Source of the DNA: Pseudonocardia sp. C8
Lineage (GTDB): Bacteria; Actinomycetota; Actinomycetes; Mycobacteriales; Pseudonocardiaceae
Assembly: GCF_014267175.1 (NCBI RefSeq)
Contig: NZ_JACMTR010000002.1
Coordinates: forward strand, 2,939,501-3,003,500
Reading direction: 5' to 3'
Length of the DNA stretch: 64,000 nt
The notes beneath the pieces were generated by a model. That model saw only the letters and a list, made by a program, of their open reading frames with translations. It did no database searches and was not told the origin of the DNA. This document shows positions 52,214-60,796 of this stretch, piece after piece; positions within the stretch are counted from its first letter, which is position 1, and each line of letters opens with the position of its first letter. A program made the position numbers and the translations under genes.

Positions 52214-54232
52214 CTACCGCTCCGGCCGGATCCGCAGCTCCTCCCCGGCGACGGTGAGCCGCACCGTGTCCCCGGCCCGTAGCTCCCCCGCCAGCAGCGA
52301 GCGGGACAGCCGGCGCCCCACCTCGCGACCGATCGTGCGGCGCAGCGGCCGGGCCCCGTGCTCGGGGCGGTGCCCGCGCCGGGCGAGCAGGTCGACGGCG
52401 TCGTCGTCGGCGCGCAGCGTGATGCCCTGCGCCCGCAGTCGCGTGCCGGTCTCGGCCAGCATCATCGCGGTGATGCGGCGCAGCTGGTCCGCGGCGAGCG
52501 GCGCGAACAGCACGACCTCGTCGATCCGGTTGAGGAACTCGGGCCGGAAGTGCATGCGCGCCAGGGCCAGCAGCGGCTCCCGGACGTCGTCGAGCGGGGT
52601 ACCCGCCGCCGCGGCGGCCAGCACCCGGTCCGACCCCAGGTTGCTGGTCATGATCACGATGGTGTGCCGGAAGTCGACGGTGCGGCCGCGCGCGTCGGTC
52701 AGCCGGCCCGCGTCCAGCACCCCGAGCAGCGTCGAGGTGACCTCGACGTGCGCCTTCTCGATCTCGTCGAGCAGCAGCACGCAGTACGGGGTGCGCCGCA
52801 CGGCCTCGGTGAGCCGCCCGCCGTCGTCGTGCCCGATGTAGCCGGGTGGGGCACCGATCAGCCGGGTCACCGACGCGCGGTCGGCGTACTCGCTCATGTC
52901 GAGGCGGACGATCCGGTCCGGGGAGCCGAACAGGGTCTCGGCCAGCGCCCGGGCCAGCTCGGTCTTGCCGACCCCGCTGGGCCCGAGGAACAGGAACGAG
53001 CCGACCGGTCGGTCCGGGTGCCCCAGCCCGGCCCGGCCGGCCCGGACGGCGTCCGCGACGGCCTCCACCGCCTCGTCCTGCCCGACGACCCGCGCGTGCA
53101 GGTGCTCCTCCAGGCGCAGCAGCCGGTCGCGCTCGTCGGTGCCGAGCCGGGCGAGCGGGATGCCGGTGCGCCGGGAGACGATCTCGGCGACGTCGTCGGC
53201 GGTGATCACCGGTCGGGCGTCCGCCGCGCCGGTGATGGCCCCGAGCCGGTCCAGCTCGCGGGTGAGCATCGCGGCCCGCTCGAAGTCCTCGGAGTCGACG
53301 GCGACGTCACGGGCCCGGCGCAGCTCGTCGATCCGGTGGGTGGTCGTGCCGGAGGACCGCAGCCCGGCCCGGGCAGCGGCCCGGTCGACCAGGTCGATCG
53401 CCTTGTCCGGCAGGAACCGGTCCGGGACGTAGCGCGCCGACAGCGCGACCGCCGCGTCCAGCGCGCCGTCGGTGAGCCGGACGCCGTGGTGGCGCTCGTA
53501 GCGGTCGCGCAGGCCGCGCAGGATCTCGACGGTCCGGGCCTCGGTCGGCTCGGGCACCGCCACCGGTTCGAACCGCCGTTCCAGCGCGGTGTCGCGCTCG
53601 ATGTAGCGGCGGTAGTCCTCGGTGGTGGTGGCCCCGACCAGCCGCAGCGTGCCGCGGGCCAGCGCCGGCTTGAGGATCGACCCGGCGTCCATCGCGCCGC
53701 CGTCGGCCGCACCGCCGGCGCCGACGACCAGGTGCAGCTCGTCGACGAACACCACGATCCGGCCCTCGGCGGCGACCACCTCGTCGATGACGGCGGTGAG
53801 CCGCTCCTCGAACTCGCCGCGGTACTTGGTGCCCGCCACCATCCCGGCCAGGTCCAGCGCGATCATCCGCACGCCGCGCAGCGCCGCGGGCACGTCACCG
53901 GCGGCGAGCCGCCCGGCGATGCCCTCGGCGATCGCGGTCTTGCCCACGCCCGGGTCCCCGACCAGCACCGGGTTGTTCTTGGTGCGGCGGCCCAGCACCT
54001 CGAGCGCGGTGTCGATCTCGGCGTCCCGCCCGATCACCGGGTCCAGCCGGCCGGCGGCCGCGTCCGCGGTCAGGTCGCGGCCGAACCGGTCCAGCCCGCG
54101 GGTGCCGCGGGCGCCGGGCGGGCGCCGGTCGGCGTCGGCGAACGGCTCGTCGAGGTCACCCAGGGACTCGAACAGCCGCCCGAGCAGCGGTTCCAGCGGG
54201 CCGAACGCGTCGCGGAACGGGTCCTGGGGCAT
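52214..54232 (-). CDS. Hsp100 AAA+ unfoldase lacking the Clp_N domain
   Basis: A 672-residue double-ATPase. Only a 60-residue linker precedes NBD1 (Walker [14 protein letters not shown]; Walker B IVVFVDELH). The middle region is short (RIDELRRARDVAVDSEDFERAAMLTRELDRL), like the UVR-type module of ClpC rather than the long ClpB coil. NBD2 has Walker [15 protein letters not shown] and Walker B LLLDEIEKAHVEV, with C-terminal GARPLRRTIGREVGRRL. Absence of Clp_N means no N-domain adaptors. No clear ClpP-docking IGF/LGF loop was identified. The ATG lies behind GGAGGAGG. Confidence 0.9.
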   Translation of the reverse strand: MPQDPFRDAFGPLEPLLGRLFESLGDLDEPFADADRRPPGARGTRGLDRFGRDLTADAAAGRLDPVIGRDAEIDTALEVLGRRTKNNPVLVGDPGVGKTAIAEGIAGRLAAGDVPAALRGVRMIALDLAGMVAGTKYRGEFEERLTAVIDEVVAAEGRIVVFVDELHLVVGAGGAADGGAMDAGSILKPALARGTLRLVGATTTEDYRRYIERDTALERRFEPVAVPEPTEARTVEILRGLRDRYERHHGVRLTDGALDAAVALSARYVPDRFLPDKAIDLVDRAAARAGLRSSGTTTHRIDELRRARDVAVDSEDFERAAMLTRELDRLGAITGAADARPVITADDVAEIVSRRTGIPLARLGTDERDRLLRLEEHLHARVVGQDEAVEAVADAVRAGRAGLGHPDRPVGSFLFLGPSGVGKTELARALAETLFGSPDRIVRLDMSEYADRASVTRLIGAPPGYIGHDDGGRLTEAVRRTPYCVLLLDEIEKAHVEVTSTLLGVLDAGRLTDARGRTVDFRHTIVIMTSNLGSDRVLAAAAAGTPLDDVREPLLALARMHFRPEFLNRIDEVVLFAPLAADQLRRITAMMLAETGTRLRAQGITLRADDDAVDLLARRGHRPEHGARPLRRTIGREVGRRLSRSLLAGELRAGDTVRLTVAGEELRIRPER

Positions 54233-54303
54233 GCGGGCCTCCTCCGGGAGGGGACGCCGTACGGCGTCCCTACCCGATGGTGCCCGCCCGGCGCGGCCCG
54301 CGC

Positions 54304-54516
54304 TCATTCTTCTTCTTCGACCCGGAAGCCCACCTTCATGCCGACCTGGAAGTGCTCGACCGAGCCCTCGTCGAGATGCAGGCGGATCTGGGTCACCTCC
54401 GCCCAGTCGAGGTGCCGCAGCGTCCTCGACGCGGCCGCGATGCCGCTGCGGATGGCCGCGTCGACGCCCTCGGTGGAGGAGCCGACGATCTCGGTCACGC
54501 GATATGTGTGCGCCAT
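54304..54516 (-). CDS. Dodecin (flavin-storage protein)
   Basis: A 70-residue dodecin with the typical MAHTYRVTEIVGSSTEGVDAAI start, the HLDWAEVTQIR strand bearing the flavin-stacking Trp, and the C-terminus HFQVGMKVGFRVEEEE. Dodecins assemble into 12-mers that store and protect FMN/FAD. It lies 71 nt upstream of the Hsp100 gene on the same strand, so co-transcription is possible. The ATG at 54516 matches family starts; the in-frame extension is not conserved-looking. Confidence 0.92.
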   Translation of the reverse strand: MAHTYRVTEIVGSSTEGVDAAIRSGIAAASRTLRHLDWAEVTQIRLHLDEGSVEHFQVGMKVGFRVEEEE

Positions 54517-54568
54517 GCGGACGGCATGCCCATCCGCCGGCCGCGCGAAACAACCCACCGGCCGGCCG

Positions 54569-55072
54569 TCACGGGCTCGGCCCGAGCCGGGTCGCGAGCA
54601 CCCGGAGCACCTCGGCCGCCGCCGAGGTGCAGATCTCCGCGGGCGTGCCGTCGAGGTCGAGCCGGAACACGTCGTCCCCGCCGGGCTCCCCCGCGACGGC
54701 GACGAACACGGTGCCCGGCGACTCGCCGTCCTGCGGGTCCGGCCCGCCCGAGCCCGTCACCGCGACGACGAGCCCGGCGCCGAGCAGCTCGCGGGCCCGC
54801 CGGGCCATCGCCCGCGCCGCGGGCCGGCTCACGACCGGGCCGTCGGGCACGTCGAGCAGGCCGTACTTGACCTCGCTGGCGTAGGCGACGATCCCGCCGC
54901 GGAACCACTCCGAGGCGCCCTCGGCGCGGGCCAGCGCGGCCGCGACCATGCCCCCGGTCAGCGACTCGGCGACGGCGACCGTGCACCCCCGGGCGCTCGC
55001 CCGCCGGGCGACCGACGCGGCGAGGTCGTCGAGGGCCGGGTCGTGCGCGTCCTGGGTCATGTCCTGGTTCAT
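54569..55072 (-). CDS. CinA C-terminal-type nicotinamide-nucleotide amidase
   Basis: A 167-residue stand-alone CinA C-domain (PncC type), which deamidates NMN to NaMN. Motifs include CTVAVAESLTGGMVAAALARAEGASEWFRGGIVAYASEVKYGLLDV and VVAVTGSGGPDPQDGESPGTVFVAV, with DPQDGESPGTV replacing the usual GPxGGTxxKPVGTV. Its ATG overlaps the aldehyde dehydrogenase stop (ATGA); another ATG lies 4 codons on. Recycling of NAD fits its coupling with an NAD-dependent enzyme. Confidence 0.88.
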   Translation of the reverse strand: MNQDMTQDAHDPALDDLAASVARRASARGCTVAVAESLTGGMVAAALARAEGASEWFRGGIVAYASEVKYGLLDVPDGPVVSRPAARAMARRARELLGAGLVVAVTGSGGPDPQDGESPGTVFVAVAGEPGGDDVFRLDLDGTPAEICTSAAAEVLRVLATRLGPSP

Positions 55073-56466
55073 GTCACCGGCCGGCCCAGGTGCACGACCT
55101 TCACCGTGGTCATCTCGTCGAGCAGCTCCGGCCCGTAGCCGAAACCCTGCCCGCTCGCCCGCCGCGGCTGCGCCGCCCCGCCGGGGGCGCCGCCGAACAC
55201 CGAGTTGACCTTCACCGACCCGACCGGCAGCGACCGCCACGCCTGCTGGGCGTGCTCCATGTCGGCGGTCAGAACGGTCGCGGCCAGCCCGTGCCGGTCG
55301 TCGGCGGCCTCGGCCAGCCCGGTCGCGAAGTCCGGGACCACCCGCACCGGCGCGACCGGGCCGAAGGTCTCCTCGGCGAACACGGCCAGCTCCGGGGTGC
55401 AGCCCTCCAGGACGGTCGGCGGGTAGTACGCGCCGGGTCCGCCGGGCAGCGTGCCGCCGGCACGCAGCCTTGCGCCGGCCGCCACGGCGTCGGTGACCTG
55501 CCGGTGGACGGTCTCCCGCAGGTCCCGGTCGACCATCGGCCCGATCCGGTCCGCCCAGGTGCGGGCCTGCACGGTCAGCGCGTCGAGGAACGGCCCCGCC
55601 AGATCCGCGTGGACGTGGACCCGCTCGACGGACACGCAGATCTGCCCGGAGTTGGCGAAGGCGCCCAGCGCGGCCTGCTCGGCCGCCCAGCCGGGGTCGA
55701 CGCCGGCGTCGACGACGAGCGGGTCGTTGCCGCCGTTCTCGAGCAGCACGTGCGCACCGGTGGCGGCACAGGTCCGGCGGATCTCCCGGCCGGTGGCGGT
55801 GCCGCCCACGTGGGCGACGACGTCGACGTCGGCCCCGGCGAGGCGGGCCCCGACCGTGCCGTCGCCGTCGACGACGCGCAGGACGTCCGGTGGCAGGTGC
55901 GCCGCGACCAGCTCGGCGAACCGCCGCCCGGTGGCCGGGCACCGCTCGCTGGGCTTGTGCACCACGGTGTTGCCGGTGGCCAGCGCCGCACCGAGGAGAC
56001 CGGCCGCGACCGCGACCGGGTCGTTCCACGGCGTCAGCACGGCCACCACGCCGCGGGGCTCGGGCACCATCAGGTCGGTGGCGTCCCAGCTCCCCTGCAG
56101 GGTGCGTCCGCGGTGCAGCGGGCCGAGCTCGGCGTACTGCACGAGCGTGCCGATCCCGGCCTCGACCCCGCCCCGCGCGTCGGCGAGCGGCTTCCCGGTC
56201 TCGCGCTCGGTCATCTCGGCGAGCTCGTCGGCGGCCTCCCGCACCGCGGCGGCCGCGGCGTGCAGGGCGGCGCCCCGCTCCGCGGCCGGGGTGCGGGCCC
56301 AGCCGGGCGCCGCCGCCCGGGCCGCGGCGACGGCCGCCGCGCACTCGACGGGCGTCGCCGGGGTCAGCCGTCCGACGACCTCGCCGGTGCGGGGGTCGAG
56401 GATCGGGCGGTCGCCGGGCTCGGTGCGGTCCTGCGGGGTGCGGTCGGTGAGTGTCACGACGACCAC
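55069..56466 (-). CDS. NAD(P)-dependent aldehyde dehydrogenase
   Basis: A 465-residue ALDH. It has the cofactor segment VLTPWNDPVAVAAGLLGAALATGNTVVHKPSE, the general base Glu in LLENGGNDPLVV, catalytic Cys in FANSGQICVSVERV and EETFGPVAPV. LENGGNDP deviates from the standard LELGGKSP (Asn for Leu, Asn for Lys). Closest by pattern to succinate-semialdehyde/acyl-aldehyde types. It starts at a GTG; other GTGs lie within the first five codons. The substrate is unknown. Confidence 0.88.
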   Translation of the reverse strand: MVVVTLTDRTPQDRTEPGDRPILDPRTGEVVGRLTPATPVECAAAVAAARAAAPGWARTPAAERGAALHAAAAAVREAADELAEMTERETGKPLADARGGVEAGIGTLVQYAELGPLHRGRTLQGSWDATDLMVPEPRGVVAVLTPWNDPVAVAAGLLGAALATGNTVVHKPSERCPATGRRFAELVAAHLPPDVLRVVDGDGTVGARLAGADVDVVAHVGGTATGREIRRTCAATGAHVLLENGGNDPLVVDAGVDPGWAAEQAALGAFANSGQICVSVERVHVHADLAGPFLDALTVQARTWADRIGPMVDRDLRETVHRQVTDAVAAGARLRAGGTLPGGPGAYYPPTVLEGCTPELAVFAEETFGPVAPVRVVPDFATGLAEAADDRHGLAATVLTADMEHAQQAWRSLPVGSVKVNSVFGGAPGGAAQPRRASGQGFGYGPELLDEMTTVKVVHLGRPVT

Positions 56467-56498
56467 GTACCCGGCAACCGGCCGTCCTCACCTCGCCG

Positions 56499-57527
56499 TC
56501 ACCCGGCCGGCGACCCCACCAGCGCGTCCAGCCGGCCCCGGAAGTCCCGCTTGACCTCCGGGGGTGCCCAGGAGATGTCGATGGCGTTGCGCTGCAAGGT
56601 GATGAGCTCGTCCGGGGAGAAGCCCGCCTCCCGCATCGCGACCAGGTTCTCGGCGACGTAGCCCCCGAAATAGGCGGGGTCGTCGGAGTTGACGGTGACC
56701 TTCACCCCGAGATCGAGCAGCTGTTTGATCAGCTCTGCCTTCGTACCGTCGCTCACCCAGCGGTTCGAGATCGGGCAGCAGGTGAGCCCCAGTCCCCGGC
56801 GGACGACCTCGGCGACCAGCTCCGGGCTCTCCAGGACGTTCGAGCCGTGGTCGATGCGGTCCACCCGGATGTCCTCGACGCACTGCCGGATGTGCTCGAC
56901 CGAGTCCTGCTGGTCGACGTCGCAGTGGGCCGTGATCAGGTAGCCCTCCCGCCGCGCCCGGTCGAAGACCTGCGCGAACTTGGCCGGCGGGTGGCCGCGC
57001 TCGTCGGAGTCGAGGCCGACGCCGACGATCCACTGCCGGTACGGCAGGGACTCCAGGAGGGTGGCCATCGCGTACTCGGCCTGGAAGTCCCGCAGGAAGC
57101 ACATGATCAGCCCGGTGGGGAGCCCCAGGGTGCGCTCGGCCTCCAGCTGGGCCCGCCGGATGCCGCCGATGACGACGTCGAACGGGACCCCGCGGGACGT
57201 GTGCGCCTGAGGGTCGAAGAAGATCTCCGCGTAACGGACCCCCTGGCCGGCGGCCTTCTCCAGGTACGCCCGGGTGAGGTCGTAGAAGTCCGCCGCGGTT
57301 CGCAGGACCTGCATGCCTTCGTAGTACGACGCCAGGAACGACGTGAGGTCGTCGAAGCGGTACGCGGCCCGCATCTCCTCGACCGTGCCGTGGGGAAGCC
57401 GGAGCCGGTTGCGCTCGGCGAGCGCGAACTTGAGCTCCGGTTCGAGCGTGCCCTCGATGTGCAGGTGCAGCTCGCACTTGGGCAGCGTCTCGATGAACGC
57501 GTCGGTCGCGGTGGCGTTCTCGGTCAT
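56499..57527 (-). CDS. Adenosine/adenine deaminase-family protein with altered active-site loop
   Basis: A 342-residue amidohydrolase. Metal-binding HxH is KCELHLHIEGTLEPELKFAL, the HP segment is GVGLDSDERGHPPAKF, and the final metal Asp is in VNSDDPAYFGGYVAENL, all very like bacterial adenine deaminases of the Add family. The expected HAGE (with the proton-shuttling Glu) is replaced by AHCDVDQQDSVEHI, with about two extra residues before the RIDHG motif. Activity or substrate may therefore differ. It overlaps the adenine deaminase gene by 4 nt. The ATG at 57527 is chosen over an upstream extension without features. Confidence 0.86.
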   Translation of the reverse strand: MTENATATDAFIETLPKCELHLHIEGTLEPELKFALAERNRLRLPHGTVEEMRAAYRFDDLTSFLASYYEGMQVLRTAADFYDLTRAYLEKAAGQGVRYAEIFFDPQAHTSRGVPFDVVIGGIRRAQLEAERTLGLPTGLIMCFLRDFQAEYAMATLLESLPYRQWIVGVGLDSDERGHPPAKFAQVFDRARREGYLITAHCDVDQQDSVEHIRQCVEDIRVDRIDHGSNVLESPELVAEVVRRGLGLTCCPISNRWVSDGTKAELIKQLLDLGVKVTVNSDDPAYFGGYVAENLVAMREAGFSPDELITLQRNAIDISWAPPEVKRDFRGRLDALVGSPAG

Positions 57528-59290
57528 GTCCGCACCTCGATGATCGGGTCGATGGGCTCGAACGTCGTGCAGTCGATCAGCCCGAGGTCGGTGATCGCGT
57601 ACTCGGGGATGGCGGTGATGGACAGGAACATCAGGTGGCCGAACGGTGACGGGAGACCGCTGCCCAGCTCGCGGGCGCACTTGTCGAGCGCCTGTTCCCG
57701 CTCCGCCATCGTCTCGGGGGGCAGGTCCGCCACGATCCCGCCGATCGGCAGCGGCAGCAGCGCGAGCACCTGGCCGTCCCGGACGACGACCTGCCCGCCC
57801 CCGGCGCGGGCGATCGCGTCGACCGCCGCGGCCATGTCCTCGGTGTCCGCGCCGACACAGACGATGTTGTTGTCGTCGGGCGCTGCGGAGGTCGCGATCG
57901 CACCGGCGGTCAGGCCGAAGCCGTGGACGAACGCGACGGGCAGGTGCGAGGTCCTGCCGTACCGCTCGGCGACGGTGACGTACAGGACGTCGCGGTGCAC
58001 GTCGGCCAGGATCCGTCCGTCGCGGACCGGGAGCACGGCGTCCTTGCGGGTGCGCACGAACGCGACGTCGGGGCTCAGCGCCATCGCCAGCACGTGGGCC
58101 TCCCCGGTCGGCTGGGACACCCGCGGTGCGAGATCGGCGCCACCGATCTCCCGCAGCACGATCGTCTCGCGGACGAGCGGGGAACGCTCGGGGGGTTCCG
58201 GGCGCCGCACCGGCCGGCCGTCCCGGGCGACGACGACACCGCCGGCGAGGACGGTCTGCGCACGGAAGTCGGCGAGGTCGTCGACCAGGAGGATGTCGGC
58301 GAAGCGGCCGGGCGCGACCGCCCCGACCGACTGGTCGATCCGGTACATGGTCGCGCAGTTGATCGTCGCCATCTGGATGGCGGTCACCGGGTCGACCCCG
58401 GCGTCGACCGCCATCCGGACGAGGTGGTCGAGGTGCCCGCGGCCGAGCAGGTCACCGGCCGACACGTCGTCCGTGCAGAACGCCACCCGACCGGGTGCGG
58501 CACCGAACTCGGTCAGCACCCGGATGTTCTCGTGCAGGAACGGGGCGGCCGCGGACTCGCGGAGGATCACGTGGATGCCGTTGCGCAGCTTCTCGAGCGT
58601 CTCCTCGGCGGAGTAGGACTCGTGGTCGAGCCGGATACCGGCAGCGGCGAGCCCGGCCACCCGGCGGGCGTCGGCCATCGGCGCGCACCCGAAGATCGGC
58701 AGCCGGTTGCGGTCGGCGAGCTCGAACGCCCGGAACACCTCGTCGTCACCGTGCTCGACGAACTCCTGCACGGTCTCCCACAGGCCCACGCACTCCGGCC
58801 AGGACTGGGCGACCCGGTGCTCGTCCGGGCCGAACCGGTGACCGACCGTGGACTCCGGCACCGTGTAGGGCGCCTTCGCCGGCGCTCCCCAGAAGATCCG
58901 CAACGCCGTGTTCCGCGACTCGGCGAGGAACTCGCGGACCCCCTCGAGGCCGGCGACGACCAGGATCTGGTCCAGTCCGGACACCGCGCTCGTCGTGCCG
59001 TAGCGCGACACCAGATCGGCGAACATCGTGACCGAGAGCTTGCTGCACTCGACGTGGACGTGCCCGTCGATCAGCCCGGGGGTGAGGTAGCGCCCGTCGG
59101 CCCGGATCACCGTGGTGTCCCGGCCGCGGTGGCGGGTGGCGTCGCCGACGGCCGCGATGCGCGCGCCGGAGATCGCCACGTCGGCCGGGTAGATCTCCCC
59201 GGTCAGGACGTTGACGAGCCGTCCGCCGGTGACCACGGTGTCCGCGGCCGTGCGCCCGTAGGCGACGTCGAGCAGGGAACGGTCGATCAC
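57524..59290 (-). CDS. ade: Adenine deaminase (AdeC type)
   Basis: A 588-residue amidohydrolase that converts adenine to hypoxanthine. It has the N-terminal composite domain, metal-binding LTPGLIDGHVHVECSKLS, and FCTDDVSAGDLLGRGHLDHLVRMAV. The C-terminal adenine-deaminase domain has GLTAGAIATSAAPDDNNIVCVGAD and LPLPIGGIVAD. The GTG start overlaps the permease stop (GTGA), and the gene overlaps the next deaminase-like gene by 4 nt. The whole unit is divergent from a LacI regulator. Confidence 0.93.
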   Translation of the reverse strand: MIDRSLLDVAYGRTAADTVVTGGRLVNVLTGEIYPADVAISGARIAAVGDATRHRGRDTTVIRADGRYLTPGLIDGHVHVECSKLSVTMFADLVSRYGTTSAVSGLDQILVVAGLEGVREFLAESRNTALRIFWGAPAKAPYTVPESTVGHRFGPDEHRVAQSWPECVGLWETVQEFVEHGDDEVFRAFELADRNRLPIFGCAPMADARRVAGLAAAGIRLDHESYSAEETLEKLRNGIHVILRESAAAPFLHENIRVLTEFGAAPGRVAFCTDDVSAGDLLGRGHLDHLVRMAVDAGVDPVTAIQMATINCATMYRIDQSVGAVAPGRFADILLVDDLADFRAQTVLAGGVVVARDGRPVRRPEPPERSPLVRETIVLREIGGADLAPRVSQPTGEAHVLAMALSPDVAFVRTRKDAVLPVRDGRILADVHRDVLYVTVAERYGRTSHLPVAFVHGFGLTAGAIATSAAPDDNNIVCVGADTEDMAAAVDAIARAGGGQVVVRDGQVLALLPLPIGGIVADLPPETMAEREQALDKCARELGSGLPSPFGHLMFLSITAIPEYAITDLGLIDCTTFEPIDPIIEVRT

Positions 59291-60693
59291 AGGGTGGCCC
59301 TTTCTCGGGGGTCGGAGCTGCGGAAGGCGGCCCGCCGGGCGAGGGCCCAGTACGTCAGCGACGCGGTGAGCAGCCCGGCCGGGATGCTGAGGTCGGCGCC
59401 GCCGGTCCAGGTCGACAGCGGACCCACGTAGGTCGTCGAGTGGAGCCAGAGTGCCGCGACGAGCATGCCGAGTGCCTGCGCGACCAGGCCCGGGGTCCCG
59501 AACCGGGCCCGTCCGCGGTCGCCGGGCCGGTCGGCGAGCTCGGCCGGGGCGTAGCGGCCGCGGCGCAACCGCCAGTCGGTGAGGTAGACGGCCACCCACG
59601 GCGCCATCCAGACGACCAGCAGGCCCAGGAACGCGTTGAGCATGTCGTAGAACGACTCGCCGACGACGGCGACGTAGGTGATGACCGCGCAGAGGACGGT
59701 GTCGGCGACGACCATCCCGATCCGGGAGACCGGGACGCCGGCCGTCTGCAGGTTCAGTCCGGAGGAGTAGAGGTTCGTGCTGTTCTGCACGAGCAGCGAC
59801 ACCATCGCCAGGACGAGGTACGGGACGACGAACCAGGCCGGCAGGACTCCCGGCAGGCCGGAGATGGGGTCGGAGGCGTCGAGCGTGATCGACGCGGTCA
59901 CCGCACCCAGGATCTGGAGCAGCACGTAGGGGACGAACCCGCCGAGCGCGGCGTACCAGGCCACCGCGGGCCGGGACGCGGTCGTCGGGAGGTAGCGGGA
60001 GAAGTTCGACCCGGACGGCGCCCAGGAGAGGCCCCCCGAGGCCATGACCAGGGCCACGGCGACGGTGAACATGGACAGGGACGCGCCCTCGGCGGTGCTC
60101 GCCGCGCCGAAGTCGACCTGGGGGACGACGAGCGCGGCCATCACGGCGAACGCCACCGCGAAGACGGCACTGAAGTACTTCTGCGCCTTCATCATCACGG
60201 CGTGCCCGAACAGGGGCAGCAGCAGCTGCACTCCGGCGAGGGCGACGATCGCCACGATCTGGACCGCCGGTGTCGCTGCCACGCCGGCCCGCTCGAGCAG
60301 GGTGAGAGCAGCGAACACGACCAGGATGAGGCCCCCGGCCTCGAAGCCGACCAGCGTCAGCCACGCGAACACCCCGAGGACGCGGGCCCCTTTCGGCCCG
60401 TAGGACGCCCGCGAGATCGTCAGGGTGGTCGTGCCCGTGGCCGGCCCCTGCACGCTGGCCAGCCCGAGCAGGGGGTAGGCCAGCAGGTTCCCGACGACGA
60501 TCGCCAGGACGGCCTGGCCGAGGCTCAGCCCGAGCGCGACGACGAACGCACCGTAGACCACCGTGAACACCGTCATCGTGGTGCCCGCCCAGAGGAACAT
60601 CAGGTCACGGGGCCTGCCGTAGCGCTCGGTGTCCGGCACGAGGTCGATCCCCCGGCGCTCGAAACGACTCGCGGACGACGATGTCCTGCCCAT
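59287..60693 (-). CDS. NCS1-family purine/cytosine permease
   Basis: A 468-residue, 12-helix nucleobase:cation symporter-1. Motifs include YGRPRDLMFLWAGTTMTVFTVVYG, TLTISRASYGPKGARVLGVFAWLTLVGFEAGG and GGLSWAPSGSNFSRYLP. As the first gene of an operon with adenine deaminase it most likely imports adenine or a related purine. Transcription starts from the LacI-controlled gap. Specificity is inferred from context. Confidence 0.92.
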   Translation of the reverse strand: MGRTSSSASRFERRGIDLVPDTERYGRPRDLMFLWAGTTMTVFTVVYGAFVVALGLSLGQAVLAIVVGNLLAYPLLGLASVQGPATGTTTLTISRASYGPKGARVLGVFAWLTLVGFEAGGLILVVFAALTLLERAGVAATPAVQIVAIVALAGVQLLLPLFGHAVMMKAQKYFSAVFAVAFAVMAALVVPQVDFGAASTAEGASLSMFTVAVALVMASGGLSWAPSGSNFSRYLPTTASRPAVAWYAALGGFVPYVLLQILGAVTASITLDASDPISGLPGVLPAWFVVPYLVLAMVSLLVQNSTNLYSSGLNLQTAGVPVSRIGMVVADTVLCAVITYVAVVGESFYDMLNAFLGLLVVWMAPWVAVYLTDWRLRRGRYAPAELADRPGDRGRARFGTPGLVAQALGMLVAALWLHSTTYVGPLSTWTGGADLSIPAGLLTASLTYWALARRAAFRSSDPRERATL

Positions 60694-60738
60694 CGGGGCT
60701 CCTCGTGGTGACCGGAGGGGATCGCGTGATGGACGCGG

Positions 60739-60770
60739 ACGCTAGGAGCAGAAACGTTTCTTCACAAGAA
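60739..60770 (-). promoter_or_regulatory. Promoter and LacI operator of the purine operon
   Basis: On the minus strand TTGTGA (60767-60762) and TAGCGT (60744-60739) are 17 nt apart. Between them lies the perfect palindrome GAAACGTTTC (60751-60760) with the central CG typical of LacI-family sites. A second dyad, TTCTT-CAC-AAGAA (60758-60770), overlaps the -35. Repressor bound here would block the permease-deaminase operon. Confidence 0.7.
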
Positions 60771-60796
60771 GTCCGGGCCGGTGGCATGCTTCCGCC

